NCBI RefSeq assembly: GCF_001877035.1
Contig: NZ_CP015756.1
Coordinates: 425,001 to 489,000, forward strand
DNA: 64,000 bases
Reading direction: 5' to 3'
Source of the DNA: Clostridium estertheticum subsp. estertheticum
Lineage (GTDB): Bacteria > Bacillota > Clostridia > Clostridiales > Clostridiaceae
The notes beneath the pieces were generated by a model. The model saw only the letters and a program-made list of their open reading frames with translations. It did not search any database and was not told the origin of the DNA. This document shows, in pieces, positions 33,331 to 42,025 of this stretch. Every line of letters starts with the position of its first letter. The first letter of the stretch is position 1. The position numbers were made by a program, and so were the translations under genes.

Positions 33331-35229
33331 ATGGATTACAACAAAATAGCTAAGGAAATTTTAATGTATTTAGGTGGAGAAAACAATGTAGCAAGTGCTG
33401 CACATTGTGCTACAAGATTGAGATTGGTTCTAAATGATGACCAAAAGGCAAATATTAAAAAAATTGAGAAAATGGAAGCTGTTAAAGGTGTATTTAATAG
33501 TGGGGGTCAATTACAAATTATTATTGGTCAAGGAACAGTAAATAAAGTATATAACGCCTTTATTGAAGGAACTAAAATAGGAGAGTCGAGTTTAAGCGAT
33601 AATAAAAAAGCTGCAATGAAAAATATGAATCCTTTTGAGAGATTTGCAAGAATGTTATCAAGTATTTTTCTTCCAATAATACCAGCAATAGTTGCTAGTG
33701 GGCTTTTAATGGGGATTTTAGGAATGCTTCAAAATTTCCATTTAATTGATTCTAAAAGTGGAATATATATATTATTAAATATGTTTTCAAGTGCCGCTTT
33801 TGTGTTTTTGCCTGTTTTAATTGCATTTAGTGCGGCTAAACAATTTGGAACTAATCCTTTTCTAGCGGCAACATTAGCAGGCATAATGATACATCCAGAT
33901 CTTCAGAATGCTTGGACATTAGGAAATGGAATTAAAAATTCAATGGATTTTTATGGACTTCATGTAAGTATGGTTGGTTATCAAGGACAAGTGCTTCCAA
34001 TATTAATTGCTGTTTGGGTTATGGGATATATAGAAAGAAGCTTAAGAAAAATAGTTCCAGATATATTAGATATTTTACTAACACCATTCTTAACAATATT
34101 GATTACAGGGTTTTTCACATTTTTTATAATAGGACCAGTAGGGAGATTTCTAGGAGATGGACTATCAGTTGGTTTAGTAACGATATACAATACAGCAGGT
34201 GTTTTTGCTGGTATATTATTTGGAGGATTTTATTCATTTATAGTTATTACCGGGATACATCAAAGTTTCCAAGCTGTTGAGGCAGGGTTACTTGCTAACC
34301 CAAGTATTCATAGGGATTTTTTATTACCAATATGGTCAATGGCAAATGTTGCACAAGGTGGAGCTGCTTTTGCAGTATACTTTATCACGAAAAATGCCAA
34401 AATGAAGTCAATAGCTGGTCCAGCATCATTGTCAGCGGTGCTTGGTATAACTGAACCAGCAATTTTCGGAGTAAATTTGAGATATAGGAGGCCATTTATT
34501 GCGGCAGCTATAGGTGGTGCTATAGGTGGTGGCTATGTAGTATTTACTAAAGTAGTAATGACTGGCATGGGTGTAAGTGGAATACCAGGTACAACGATTG
34601 TACCGCCATCATCTATTTTGAATTATATAATAGGTATGGTTATAGCTTTTGCAACAGCTTTTGTAGTTACTTCTGTCCTTGGAATAAAAGAAAAAGAAGA
34701 AGAAATAGATAAAGATAATAATGATGAAAATAATGAAGATATTTTACTTTGTAATGAAGAAAAAGCAAATACTGTTTCAAATTTAGTATCACCTGTAAAT
34801 GGAAATGTTATATTACTTAAAGATGTTCCGGACAAAACTTTTTCTGATGAATTATTGGGAAAAGGAATAGGAGTAGATCCAGAAGATGGAATAGTAGTTT
34901 CACCAGTAGACGGAACTGTAGTATGTTTGTTTGAAACAAAGCATGCAATAGCAATTAAAACTAGTGATGGAATGGAAATACTAATTCATATAGGAATTGA
35001 TACAGTCAAAATGAATGGAGAGGGTTTTAAGTCATTTATTAATTCTGGAGATACAATTAAGAAGGGACAAAAACTAATGGAATTTGATTTGGATTTAGTT
35101 AAGGAAAAAGCTAAATCACCTATTGTATTACTTGTCATTACAAATTCTGATTCTATGAAGTTTGTTAATCAGTTAAAGTCTGGTAAGATTAAACAAGGGG
35201 AAGAATTAATGCGAGTTGGAATTAACTAA
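33331..35229 (+). CDS. PTS sugar permease IIBCA, sucrose/beta-glucoside family
   Basis: The 632-residue protein takes up and phosphorylates a sugar, probably sucrose to sucrose-6-phosphate. The IIB domain is N-terminal, with phospho-Cys26 in AAHCATRLR. The IIC membrane domain has about ten helices (100-460). The C-terminal IIA domain (about 490-632) has V-L-I-H-I-G-I-D-T-V with the phospho-His. The IIA is fused and so no separate crr-like protein is needed. GGAGGG precedes the ATG. The GH32 hydrolase behind it supports sucrose as substrate over a beta-glucoside. Confidence 0.9.
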   Translation: MDYNKIAKEILMYLGGENNVASAAHCATRLRLVLNDDQKANIKKIEKMEAVKGVFNSGGQLQIIIGQGTVNKVYNAFIEGTKIGESSLSDNKKAAMKNMNPFERFARMLSSIFLPIIPAIVASGLLMGILGMLQNFHLIDSKSGIYILLNMFSSAAFVFLPVLIAFSAAKQFGTNPFLAATLAGIMIHPDLQNAWTLGNGIKNSMDFYGLHVSMVGYQGQVLPILIAVWVMGYIERSLRKIVPDILDILLTPFLTILITGFFTFFIIGPVGRFLGDGLSVGLVTIYNTAGVFAGILFGGFYSFIVITGIHQSFQAVEAGLLANPSIHRDFLLPIWSMANVAQGGAAFAVYFITKNAKMKSIAGPASLSAVLGITEPAIFGVNLRYRRPFIAAAIGGAIGGGYVVFTKVVMTGMGVSGIPGTTIVPPSSILNYIIGMVIAFATAFVVTSVLGIKEKEEEIDKDNNDENNEDILLCNEEKANTVSNLVSPVNGNVILLKDVPDKTFSDELLGKGIGVDPEDGIVVSPVDGTVVCLFETKHAIAIKTSDGMEILIHIGIDTVKMNGEGFKSFINSGDTIKKGQKLMEFDLDLVKEKAKSPIVLLVITNSDSMKFVNQLKSGKIKQGEELMRVGIN

Positions 35230-35301
35230 AAAAGAGAGGAGATCATTCTCTCTCTCAAGTTTTGAAATAGAAAAAATAAAATTTGAAATGGTTGTGATAT
35301 T

Positions 35302-36714
35302 ATGAATGGAAATAATGATTACTATAGATTAAAATATCATTTAATGCCAAGTGTAGGCTTTTTGAATGATCCTAATGGATTTATTCAGTTTAATGGTGAA
35401 TATCATCTATTTTATCAGTTTAATCCTTTATATCCTAAAGATAAAATGGTTTATTGGGCTCATGTAAAAAGTTCGGATTTAATTCATTGGACTATGTTAT
35501 CGCCTGCACTTTGTCCAAGTGAGTGGTATGAAACTCATGGATGTTATTCTGGCTCAGCTGTAAATAATAATGGCAAGTTAACTTTGATTTATACAGGAAA
35601 TGTAAAAAACAAACTAGGGAAAAGAGAAACCTATCAGTGTATTGCACAAAGCATTGATTGCGAACACTTTGTTAAATATAAAAACAACCCTGTTATAAGC
35701 AATGTGCCTACTGGTTATACAACGCATTTCAGAGATCCTAAAGTTTGGAAATATAATGGGCTATGGTATATGGTAATTGGAACCCAAACAGAGAAAGAAG
35801 AAGGAGTAGTACTTTTATATAGTTCACAGGACTTACTAGCTTGGAATAAAATTGGAGAAGTTGCTGGTGCAAATACAAATGGATTGAATTATTTAGGCTA
35901 TATGTGGGAATGTCCAAATTTATTTAACTTATATGGAAAAGATATATTACTTTTTTGTCCTCAGGGGGTAGAGCCTAAGGGTGATTTATATAATAATAGA
36001 TACCAATGTGGATATTTGTTAGGTAAATTAGATTATAAAACGGCAAAATTAGCCTATGGTGATTTTATTGAGTTGGATAGAGGTTTTGAATTTTATGCTC
36101 CTCAAGTTTCGCGAGATGAAAAAGGACGGTTACTCTTGGTTGGTTGGATGGGTATTCCAGAGGAAGAAGATAGCCCTACGGTAAAGAATAATTGGCTTCA
36201 CTGTCTAACAATTGTTAGAGAACTTCATCTTGAAAATAATAAAATCTATCAAATTCCAGTAGAAGAAATAAAATTACTTAGAACTAATGAAACTAGGTAT
36301 GATAATGTATTAATAAATAATGAACAGATTAAATTGGATAATATTTATGGAGACTGTTTTGAACTAATTTGTGATTTTTCATGGGAAAATGTCTTGGAGT
36401 TTGGGATTAAACTTAGATGTGATGACAAGGAAAATGAGAAAACATTGTTATATTATAATACAGAAGAGGAAAAAATAATATTGGACAGATGTAAAAGTGG
36501 ATTAAGTAAAACGGGTGTGAGAAAGTGCAAAATAGAGAAGTGTAAAAAATTAAGCATTCGTTTATTCATGGATAAGTCATCTGTTGAAATATTCATAAAT
36601 AAAGGTGAAGAAACTTTTTCATCTAGAATTTACCCTAAGAAGGAGAGCAAAAATATATTTTTTTATGCAGAAGGAGGAATAGTAAACGTTAATATAAAAC
36701 ACTGGAATATCTAA
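35302..36714 (+). CDS. scrB: Sucrose-6-phosphate hydrolase (glycoside hydrolase family 32)
   Basis: The 470-residue enzyme splits sucrose-6-phosphate into glucose-6-phosphate and fructose. GH32 motifs are clear: GFLNDPNGF with nucleophile Asp23, HFRDPKVW (transition-state Asp), and MWECPNLF with acid/base Glu. A C-terminal beta-sandwich (about 330-470) is present. It has no signal peptide, so it acts in the cytoplasm after PTS uptake. A small GAGAG/CTCTC hairpin lies in the 72-base gap after the PTS gene. No fructokinase gene is seen in the window. Confidence 0.93.
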   Translation: MNGNNDYYRLKYHLMPSVGFLNDPNGFIQFNGEYHLFYQFNPLYPKDKMVYWAHVKSSDLIHWTMLSPALCPSEWYETHGCYSGSAVNNNGKLTLIYTGNVKNKLGKRETYQCIAQSIDCEHFVKYKNNPVISNVPTGYTTHFRDPKVWKYNGLWYMVIGTQTEKEEGVVLLYSSQDLLAWNKIGEVAGANTNGLNYLGYMWECPNLFNLYGKDILLFCPQGVEPKGDLYNNRYQCGYLLGKLDYKTAKLAYGDFIELDRGFEFYAPQVSRDEKGRLLLVGWMGIPEEEDSPTVKNNWLHCLTIVRELHLENNKIYQIPVEEIKLLRTNETRYDNVLINNEQIKLDNIYGDCFELICDFSWENVLEFGIKLRCDDKENEKTLLYYNTEEEKIILDRCKSGLSKTGVRKCKIEKCKKLSIRLFMDKSSVEIFINKGEETFSSRIYPKKESKNIFFYAEGGIVNVNIKHWNI

Positions 36715-36767
36715 CAGTTATTATGTATATTGCAAACGGAAAACAAAATAACGACAGCGATGAGATG

Positions 36768-36819
36768 GAACCTATATGATAGATACTTAAAAAAAATCTA
36801 TTAATATAGGTTCTTTTTT
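36768..36819 (+). terminator. Terminator of the sucrose operon
   Basis: GAACCTATAT pairs with ATATAGGTTC, with an inner GATAGAT/ATCTATT stem, followed by TTTTTT. Confidence 0.8.
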
Positions 36820-37084
36820 GTATAATAAACGAAAGGGGTACCACATATGCTTTAATTATTTTAAATATTCATTTCTAAAGGTATAAAATTTGAGATCAGA
36901 GAATATAGTATTATAACAAGCTTCGCGTTTTTATGGGGAAGCGTGACGAAAAAAAGGTTGGAATTAGGGTTGTAATGTGTATTTGATAGGTATACAATAA
37001 AACTATACAATTAAGGTACACTTTAAAGAAGACGTTTACGAATTTACATTTATTAAACAGATTAATTAAAGGGAGGTATTATAT
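36820..37084 (+). promoter_or_regulatory. Promoter and Rrf2-type operator before the fusion flavoenzyme gene
   Basis: TTGATA (36983-36988) and TACAAT (37006-37011), 17 bases apart, form a promoter. GTATAC-AATAAAA-CTATAC (36990-37008) lies between and over these boxes. The same GTATAC-N7-(G/C)TATAC pattern occurs before the rrf2 gene. Further upstream a GCTTC-N13-GAAGC repeat (about 36920-36944) is present, but no gene. Confidence 0.65.
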
Positions 37085-38992
37085 ATGCTTTTTAAGACTA
37101 AGCAGCAACATGAAAATTTGAGGATTAAAATTAGAGAATTTGCCCAGGAGGAAGTTAAACCTATTGCATTTATGTTAGATCAGGAAAATAAATTTCCGGA
37201 TGAGGCTATTAATAAGCTAGCGGATATGGGAATGATGGGAATACCATATCCCAAAGAGTACGGTGGAGCAGGTCTTGACATAATAAGCTACGCAATTGCC
37301 GTTGAGGAATTATCAAGAGTTGATGGTGGGACAGGCGTAATTTTATCAGCTCATACATCACTAGGTTCTTACCCAATTTCAGCTTATGGAACAGAGGAGC
37401 AAAAACAAAAGTACTTGGTTCCACTAGCAAAGGGAGAAAAACTTGGCGCATTCGGTCTCACAGAGGAAAATGCCGGTAGTGATGCTGGTGGTACGGAGAC
37501 CACTGCAGTACTTGATGGCGATAATTACATTTTAAATGGTGAAAAAATATTCATCACAAATGCAGGTAAGGCTGATATTTACGTTGTTTTTGCAGTCACT
37601 ACGCCGGATATAGGTATTCGAGGCATAAGTGCATTTATTGTGGAGAAGGACACAGAAGGTTTTAGTTTCGGTAAGCATTACGATAAAATGGGTATTAGAT
37701 CATCTGTAACTGCTGAACTGATTTTCAGCGACGTGAAAGTTCCGAGGGGAAATCTATTAGGCAAAGAGGGTGAGGGTTTCAAGATAGCTATGGCAACTTT
37801 GGATGGTGGGCGTATTGGCATTGCGGCTCAGGCTCTAGGAATTGCACAAGGCGCTTATGAGAATGCTCTTGAGTACTCAAAAGAAAGGGTTCAATTTGGC
37901 AAACCTATCTGTCAGCAACAGATTATCGCTTTTAAATTGGCAGATATGGCAACAAAGCTTCGCGCGGCTAGATTACTTATTTACAGTGCAGCAGAGCTTA
38001 AAGAAAATCATGAAAACTACAGTATGGAAGCTGCTATGGCGAAACAATACACTTCCGACGTTTGTCTTGAGATTGTTAATGATGCACTTCAAATATTTGG
38101 TGGAAGCGGTTATTTAAAAGGTATGGAAGTTGAAAGGTCTTACAGGGATGCTAAGATTTGTACAATATATGAAGGAACTAATGAGATTCATCGTGTCGTT
38201 ATCGCTGCCCACATCATAGGTAAGATGCCCAAAAATGAGAACACAGGTAAAGCGACTAAGCGAGGACCTGCTACAGGTTATCGTAAAAAAATAATTTTTA
38301 GCGACGGAACTGCGAGTGAAAAAGTAAATGCACTTGTGGAAGCTCTTAAGGCAGATAAATATGATTTTACAGTTGGAATTCCAATGGACACTCCTATTAC
38401 TAAGGCTGAAAGAGTAGTCAGTGTAGGTCTAGGTATTGGTGAAAAGAAAAATATGAAGCTTATAGAAGACTTGGCAGTTCAAGCAGGTGCAGCAATAGGA
38501 TCTTCCCGTCCAGTAGCTGAAACACTTAAATATTTACCATTAAATCGTTATGTGGGTATGTCTGGTCAAAAATTCAAAGGAAATCTTTATATTGCTTGCG
38601 GTATTTCAGGTGCAGGTCAGCATTTAAAAGGTATAAAGGATGCTAGTACAATTGTTGCTATAAATATTGATTCTAAAGCTAAAATTTTCAAAAATTCAGA
38701 TTATGGTATTGTCGGAGATATAATGGAAATATTACCGCTTCTAACTGCTGCTTTAGATAATGGAGAAGCAAAGAAAGATGCTCCACCAATGGTGAAGATG
38801 AAGTCAGCAGCTCCGAGGGAAGTTATTCCAACTTGGAAACATTATGTATGTAATGGATGCGGTTATGAATATGATCCTGGCGTAGGTGATGATGAAGGTG
38901 AAGTAACTCCGGGCACTCTTTTTGAAAATATACCAAACGAATGGACTTGCCCTTCTTGCGGTGAAGAAAAAGATATGTTTATAGAGGTTTAA
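37085..38992 (+). CDS. Fusion: acyl-CoA dehydrogenase - ETF-alpha FAD domain - rubredoxin
   Basis: The 635-residue protein joins three electron carriers. Residues 1-380 are a complete acyl-CoA dehydrogenase: GAFGLTEENAGSDAGG is the flavin loop, and catalytic Glu363 lies in IYEGTNEIHR. Residues about 400-560 match only the C-terminal FAD-binding domain of ETF-alpha (GSSRPVAE, VGMSGQ, YIACGISGAGQHLKG, TIVAINID). The ETF-alpha N-terminal domain and ETF-beta are absent. Residues 585-635 are a rubredoxin with Cys589/592 and Cys622/625. Electrons could run from acyl-CoA through two FADs to the rubredoxin iron. The flavodiiron gene behind it is a natural acceptor. The reverse direction, reduction of an enoyl-CoA, is possible too. 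Confidence 0.92.
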   Translation: MLFKTKQQHENLRIKIREFAQEEVKPIAFMLDQENKFPDEAINKLADMGMMGIPYPKEYGGAGLDIISYAIAVEELSRVDGGTGVILSAHTSLGSYPISAYGTEEQKQKYLVPLAKGEKLGAFGLTEENAGSDAGGTETTAVLDGDNYILNGEKIFITNAGKADIYVVFAVTTPDIGIRGISAFIVEKDTEGFSFGKHYDKMGIRSSVTAELIFSDVKVPRGNLLGKEGEGFKIAMATLDGGRIGIAAQALGIAQGAYENALEYSKERVQFGKPICQQQIIAFKLADMATKLRAARLLIYSAAELKENHENYSMEAAMAKQYTSDVCLEIVNDALQIFGGSGYLKGMEVERSYRDAKICTIYEGTNEIHRVVIAAHIIGKMPKNENTGKATKRGPATGYRKKIIFSDGTASEKVNALVEALKADKYDFTVGIPMDTPITKAERVVSVGLGIGEKKNMKLIEDLAVQAGAAIGSSRPVAETLKYLPLNRYVGMSGQKFKGNLYIACGISGAGQHLKGIKDASTIVAINIDSKAKIFKNSDYGIVGDIMEILPLLTAALDNGEAKKDAPPMVKMKSAAPREVIPTWKHYVCNGCGYEYDPGVGDDEGEVTPGTLFENIPNEWTCPSCGEEKDMFIEV

Positions 38993-39048
38993 TTTTTATA
39001 ATAATTAAATATAATAATATGTTTTTAGTGTAAAGGAGGATTATATAT

Positions 39049-40248
39049 ATGTATTGTGTTAGAAATATAACTGAGGATCTTTATTGGGTTGGTGGAAGCG
39101 ACCGTCGTCTTGCCCTTTTTGAAAACATTCATCCTATTCCAAGAGGTGTTTCCTATAATTCTTATCTACTAATAGATAAGAAGACAGTACTTTTTGATAC
39201 AGTTGACTGGTCAATTTGCCGTCAATTTATTGAAAATATTCAATCAGTTTTAAAAGGCAAACCTTTAGATTATTTGGTAATTAACCATATGGAGCCCGAT
39301 CATGCAGCGTGCATTGAGGAGATTATTCTTCGTTATCCGAATGTAAAGATTGTATGCAACCATAAAGCTTTCTTGTTCATGCATCAGTTCGGTTTCCATA
39401 TCGATGAAAATGTAATAGAAGTTAATGAAGGCGATACAATGTCTTTTGGTAAACATATAGTTACATTTGTGGCTGCTCCAATGGTACATTGGCCAGAAGC
39501 TATGGTGACATTTGATACTACAAATGGTGTATTATTTTCAGCTGATGCTTTCGGTTCTTTCGGCTCCTTAGATGGTCAGTTGTTTAATGACGAAGTTAAC
39601 TTTGACCGCGATTGGATTGATGATGCCAGAAGGTATTATACAAACATTGTAGGCAAGTATGGCCCTCATGTTCAGGACCTTTTAAGGAAGGCTGGCACTA
39701 TCGACATCAAGATTATCTGTCCACTACATGGACCGGTATGGCGTAATGATTTGGGATATTTTTTAGGTAAGTACGACAAGTGGAGCAGGTATGAACCTGA
39801 GGAAAAAGGTGTAATGATTGTTTATGGAACAATGTACGGCAATACTGAGGCTGCTGCGAGTGACCTAGCAACAAGGCTTGTGGAAAAGGGAATGACAAAT
39901 GTTGTTATGTACGATGTTTCTAAAACTCATGTCTCATATTTGATTTCTGAGACATTCAAATATAGTAATGTGGTTCTTGCCTCTGTAACATACAATCTTA
40001 AGATATATCCACCAATGCTTGCTTATATAATGGATATGAAAGCATTAAATGTTCAAAAACGCAATTTTACTCTTATAGAAAATGGTTCGTGGGCTCCTCA
40101 ATCGGGTAAGCTGATGCGTGAACTTTTGGGTGATATGAAAGAAATAACTATTTTAGATAATGAAATCTCATTAAACTCTAGTATGAAAGAAGACGATGTG
40201 GATTCAATGGATGCAATTGCTGAAAGTATCATTGAGTCAATGAAGTAA
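39049..40248 (+). CDS. fprA: Flavodiiron protein FprA (O2/NO reductase)
   Basis: The 399-residue A-type flavoprotein has a metallo-beta-lactamase domain with di-iron ligands H80-x-E82-x-D84-H85 (NHMEPDH), MVHWPE, SADAFGSFG and CPLHGPVWR. A flavodoxin domain follows (IVYGTMYGNTEAAASDLA; FMN site). Family members in clostridia reduce O2 to water or NO to N2O with electrons from rubredoxin. AAGGAGG precedes the ATG and the gene lies 56 bases behind the rubredoxin fusion gene, so they are probably one operon. Confidence 0.95.
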   Translation: MYCVRNITEDLYWVGGSDRRLALFENIHPIPRGVSYNSYLLIDKKTVLFDTVDWSICRQFIENIQSVLKGKPLDYLVINHMEPDHAACIEEIILRYPNVKIVCNHKAFLFMHQFGFHIDENVIEVNEGDTMSFGKHIVTFVAAPMVHWPEAMVTFDTTNGVLFSADAFGSFGSLDGQLFNDEVNFDRDWIDDARRYYTNIVGKYGPHVQDLLRKAGTIDIKIICPLHGPVWRNDLGYFLGKYDKWSRYEPEEKGVMIVYGTMYGNTEAAASDLATRLVEKGMTNVVMYDVSKTHVSYLISETFKYSNVVLASVTYNLKIYPPMLAYIMDMKALNVQKRNFTLIENGSWAPQSGKLMRELLGDMKEITILDNEISLNSSMKEDDVDSMDAIAESIIESMK

Positions 40249-40269
40249 TTTCAGAAAAATATGAATTTG

Positions 40270-40309
40270 GGACCTGCTCATGGATAAAATTTGTGAGTAG
40301 GTCCATTTT
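40270..40309 (+). terminator. Terminator after fprA
   Basis: GGACCTGCTCA (40270-40280) pairs with TGAGTAGGTCC (40294-40304), followed by ATTTTTAT. Confidence 0.78.
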
Positions 40310-40341
40310 TATGGTAAAATTAAGTAAATATTACTTTTTTG

Positions 40342-40396
40342 TTGACAAAATACAGTAAGTATCTTAAAGTATAAAGTATACCGAATGAGTATACTT
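40342..40396 (+). promoter_or_regulatory. rrf2 promoter with autoregulatory operator
   Basis: TTGACA (40342-40347) and TAAAGT (17 bases later) form a promoter. AAGTATAC-CGAATGA-GTATACTT (40374-40396) is a perfect 8-base inverted repeat just downstream. It contains GTATAC-N7-GTATAC, the pattern also seen over the promoter of the fusion gene at 36990. Confidence 0.65.
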
Positions 40397-40409
40397 AGGG
40401 AGATATATT

Positions 40410-40823
40410 ATGAAAATAACACAAGAAGCAGATTATGGTCTTAGGGTAGTAATTTATTTATGTAAATTAGGTTATGGCGAAAAGGTAGAATCAAAAGTAA
40501 TTTCAGAAAAAGAGAGGATACCACTAAGATTTCTCTTAAAGCTTTTAAGAAAGCTAATACAAGCAGATATCATAAAATCTTATAGGGGAGTAAAAGGAGG
40601 ATATGCTATAAATAAATTGCCAGAGGAAATAAACTTAAGAGATGTTATTGAAGCAATAGATGGTCCAATATGTGTTAATAGGTGTGTAATTGAACCAAGT
40701 TTTTGTAATTTGAATATAAGTGGTGTATGCATTGTGCATAGAGCCATGACAAAAGTACAAAAAAATTTAAATGCAGAACTAGAAAGCATAAATTTTAAAC
40801 AGCTAGTAGATGGGGAAATCTAA
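40410..40823 (+). CDS. Rrf2-family redox/iron-sulfur-type regulator
   Basis: The 137-residue regulator has the winged helix typical of IscR/NsrR (ITQEADYGLRVVIYL, RFLLKLLRKL, GVKGGYAINK). Cysteines follow in GPICVNRCVIEPSFCNLNISGVC (Cys spacing 4, 7 and 8 residues apart). Rrf2 regulators such as IscR and NsrR use three such Cys to hold a Fe-S cluster that reacts with NO or O2. This fits its position next to fprA. The shared operator suggests it represses the fusion/fprA operon until oxidative or nitrosative stress. Confidence 0.88.
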   Translation: MKITQEADYGLRVVIYLCKLGYGEKVESKVISEKERIPLRFLLKLLRKLIQADIIKSYRGVKGGYAINKLPEEINLRDVIEAIDGPICVNRCVIEPSFCNLNISGVCIVHRAMTKVQKNLNAELESINFKQLVDGEI

Positions 40824-40830
40824 ATAAATA

Positions 40831-40868
40831 AAACAATTTAGTAAACTAGTTTACTAAATTGTTTTTTT
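40831..40868 (+). terminator. Perfect hairpin terminator after rrf2
   Basis: AACAATTTAGTAAA-CTAG-TTTACTAAATTGTT, then T7. The palindrome is perfect and can work in either direction. Confidence 0.82.
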
Positions 40869-40918
40869 ATGTTAATATAAGGTATAGGAATACAAATCAT
40901 TTAAATATGGGGTTAAAT

Positions 40919-41920
40919 ATGACGCATTCAGGTAAGATTACGATTAGAGAAATTGCAAATTTAGCATGTACTTCTAAAACGACAGTCTCTTTTTATTTAA
41001 ATGGTAAAACTGAGAAAATGTCTGAGAAAACAAGACAAAAAATAGCAGAGGTAATTAAAGAAACAAATTATAAACCTAGTATTGCTGCTAGAAGTCTAAA
41101 TTCAAAAAGTTCTAAGCTGCTCGGAATAATGATTGGGGATATTACCAATACATTTTCAAACCAAATTGTTAAAGGAATTGAAGATATAGCAAGTAAAAAA
41201 GGTTATCAACTTATTGTAGCAAATAGTAATTATGATTATTCTAGGGAAGAAAACCTTATGGATAGAATGTTAGTTATGGGTGTTGATGGGTTCATTGTAC
41301 AACCTACAATTCAATTTAAGGAAATTCCTAAAAAAGCAAAAAAACCAATGGTTTTCTTTGATAGCAATGTAAACGATTATAAGACGAAATGGGTAAAAAC
41401 AAATAATTATGATGCTACTTATGAAGCTACTGTTGTTTGTATAAGTAAAGGATATAAAAAATTTATTTTAATCACGGCTGATCCAAGTTTACTAAGTACT
41501 CGCAAGGAAAGAACTTCTGGTTATATTGATGCTTTATTAGATCATGATTTAGCTTATGAAAAGTTAATTGTTGAAGATAATGATGAAAATAATCCTAAAA
41601 AGATACTGGATTTTCTTGTTAAGCATATTAATGAAAAAGAAAAACAATTAATTTTTGTTCCTAACTGTTGGGCTTTACCTATGGTGTTTATTGCACTAAA
41701 AGATTATTATTTTTTAATGCCTAAGTTAGGTCTTATGGGATTTGATAACACTGAGTGGACTAATTTTGCAACGCCGAGCATAACAACTATTTTGCAACCT
41801 GCTTTTAAAGAAGGACAACAAGCGGCAAGCATTTTAATTGACCAAATTGAAAGTAAAAATGATGAAAATGGTCAACAAGTATTAGAGTGCATTGTAAATT
41901 GGAATGAATCTACATTGTAA
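40919..41920 (+). CDS. LacI-family transcriptional regulator
   Basis: I start at ATG 40919 with GGGG before it, giving 333 residues; an in-frame ATG lies at 40907. The helix-turn-helix reads TIREIANLACTSKTTVSFYLNG, followed by the hinge (NYKPSIAARSLNSKSS). The periplasmic-binding-protein-like core (about 60-330) ends with LMGFDNTEWTNFATPSITTI. The genes behind it encode a gluconate-type dehydrogenase and an RpiB-family protein, so its inducer is probably a hexuronate or ketogluconate intermediate, which is inference. Confidence 0.87.
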   Translation: MTHSGKITIREIANLACTSKTTVSFYLNGKTEKMSEKTRQKIAEVIKETNYKPSIAARSLNSKSSKLLGIMIGDITNTFSNQIVKGIEDIASKKGYQLIVANSNYDYSREENLMDRMLVMGVDGFIVQPTIQFKEIPKKAKKPMVFFDSNVNDYKTKWVKTNNYDATYEATVVCISKGYKKFILITADPSLLSTRKERTSGYIDALLDHDLAYEKLIVEDNDENNPKKILDFLVKHINEKEKQLIFVPNCWALPMVFIALKDYYFLMPKLGLMGFDNTEWTNFATPSITTILQPAFKEGQQAASILIDQIESKNDENGQQVLECIVNWNESTL

Positions 41921-42025
41921 GGTATTGATGGTACGTTAAAATAATTGAAAATTTTAAAGAAACGTATAAATAATATATATTTCTTTAATATATATAAATA
42001 TTATAAATTCGAGGAGGAATATTTC

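Noticed and set aside
36918-36960. GCTTC-N13-GAAGC repeat as a possible riboswitch
   Set aside because: The arms are only five bases and it lies upstream of the predicted promoter, so it would not be in the mRNA leader.
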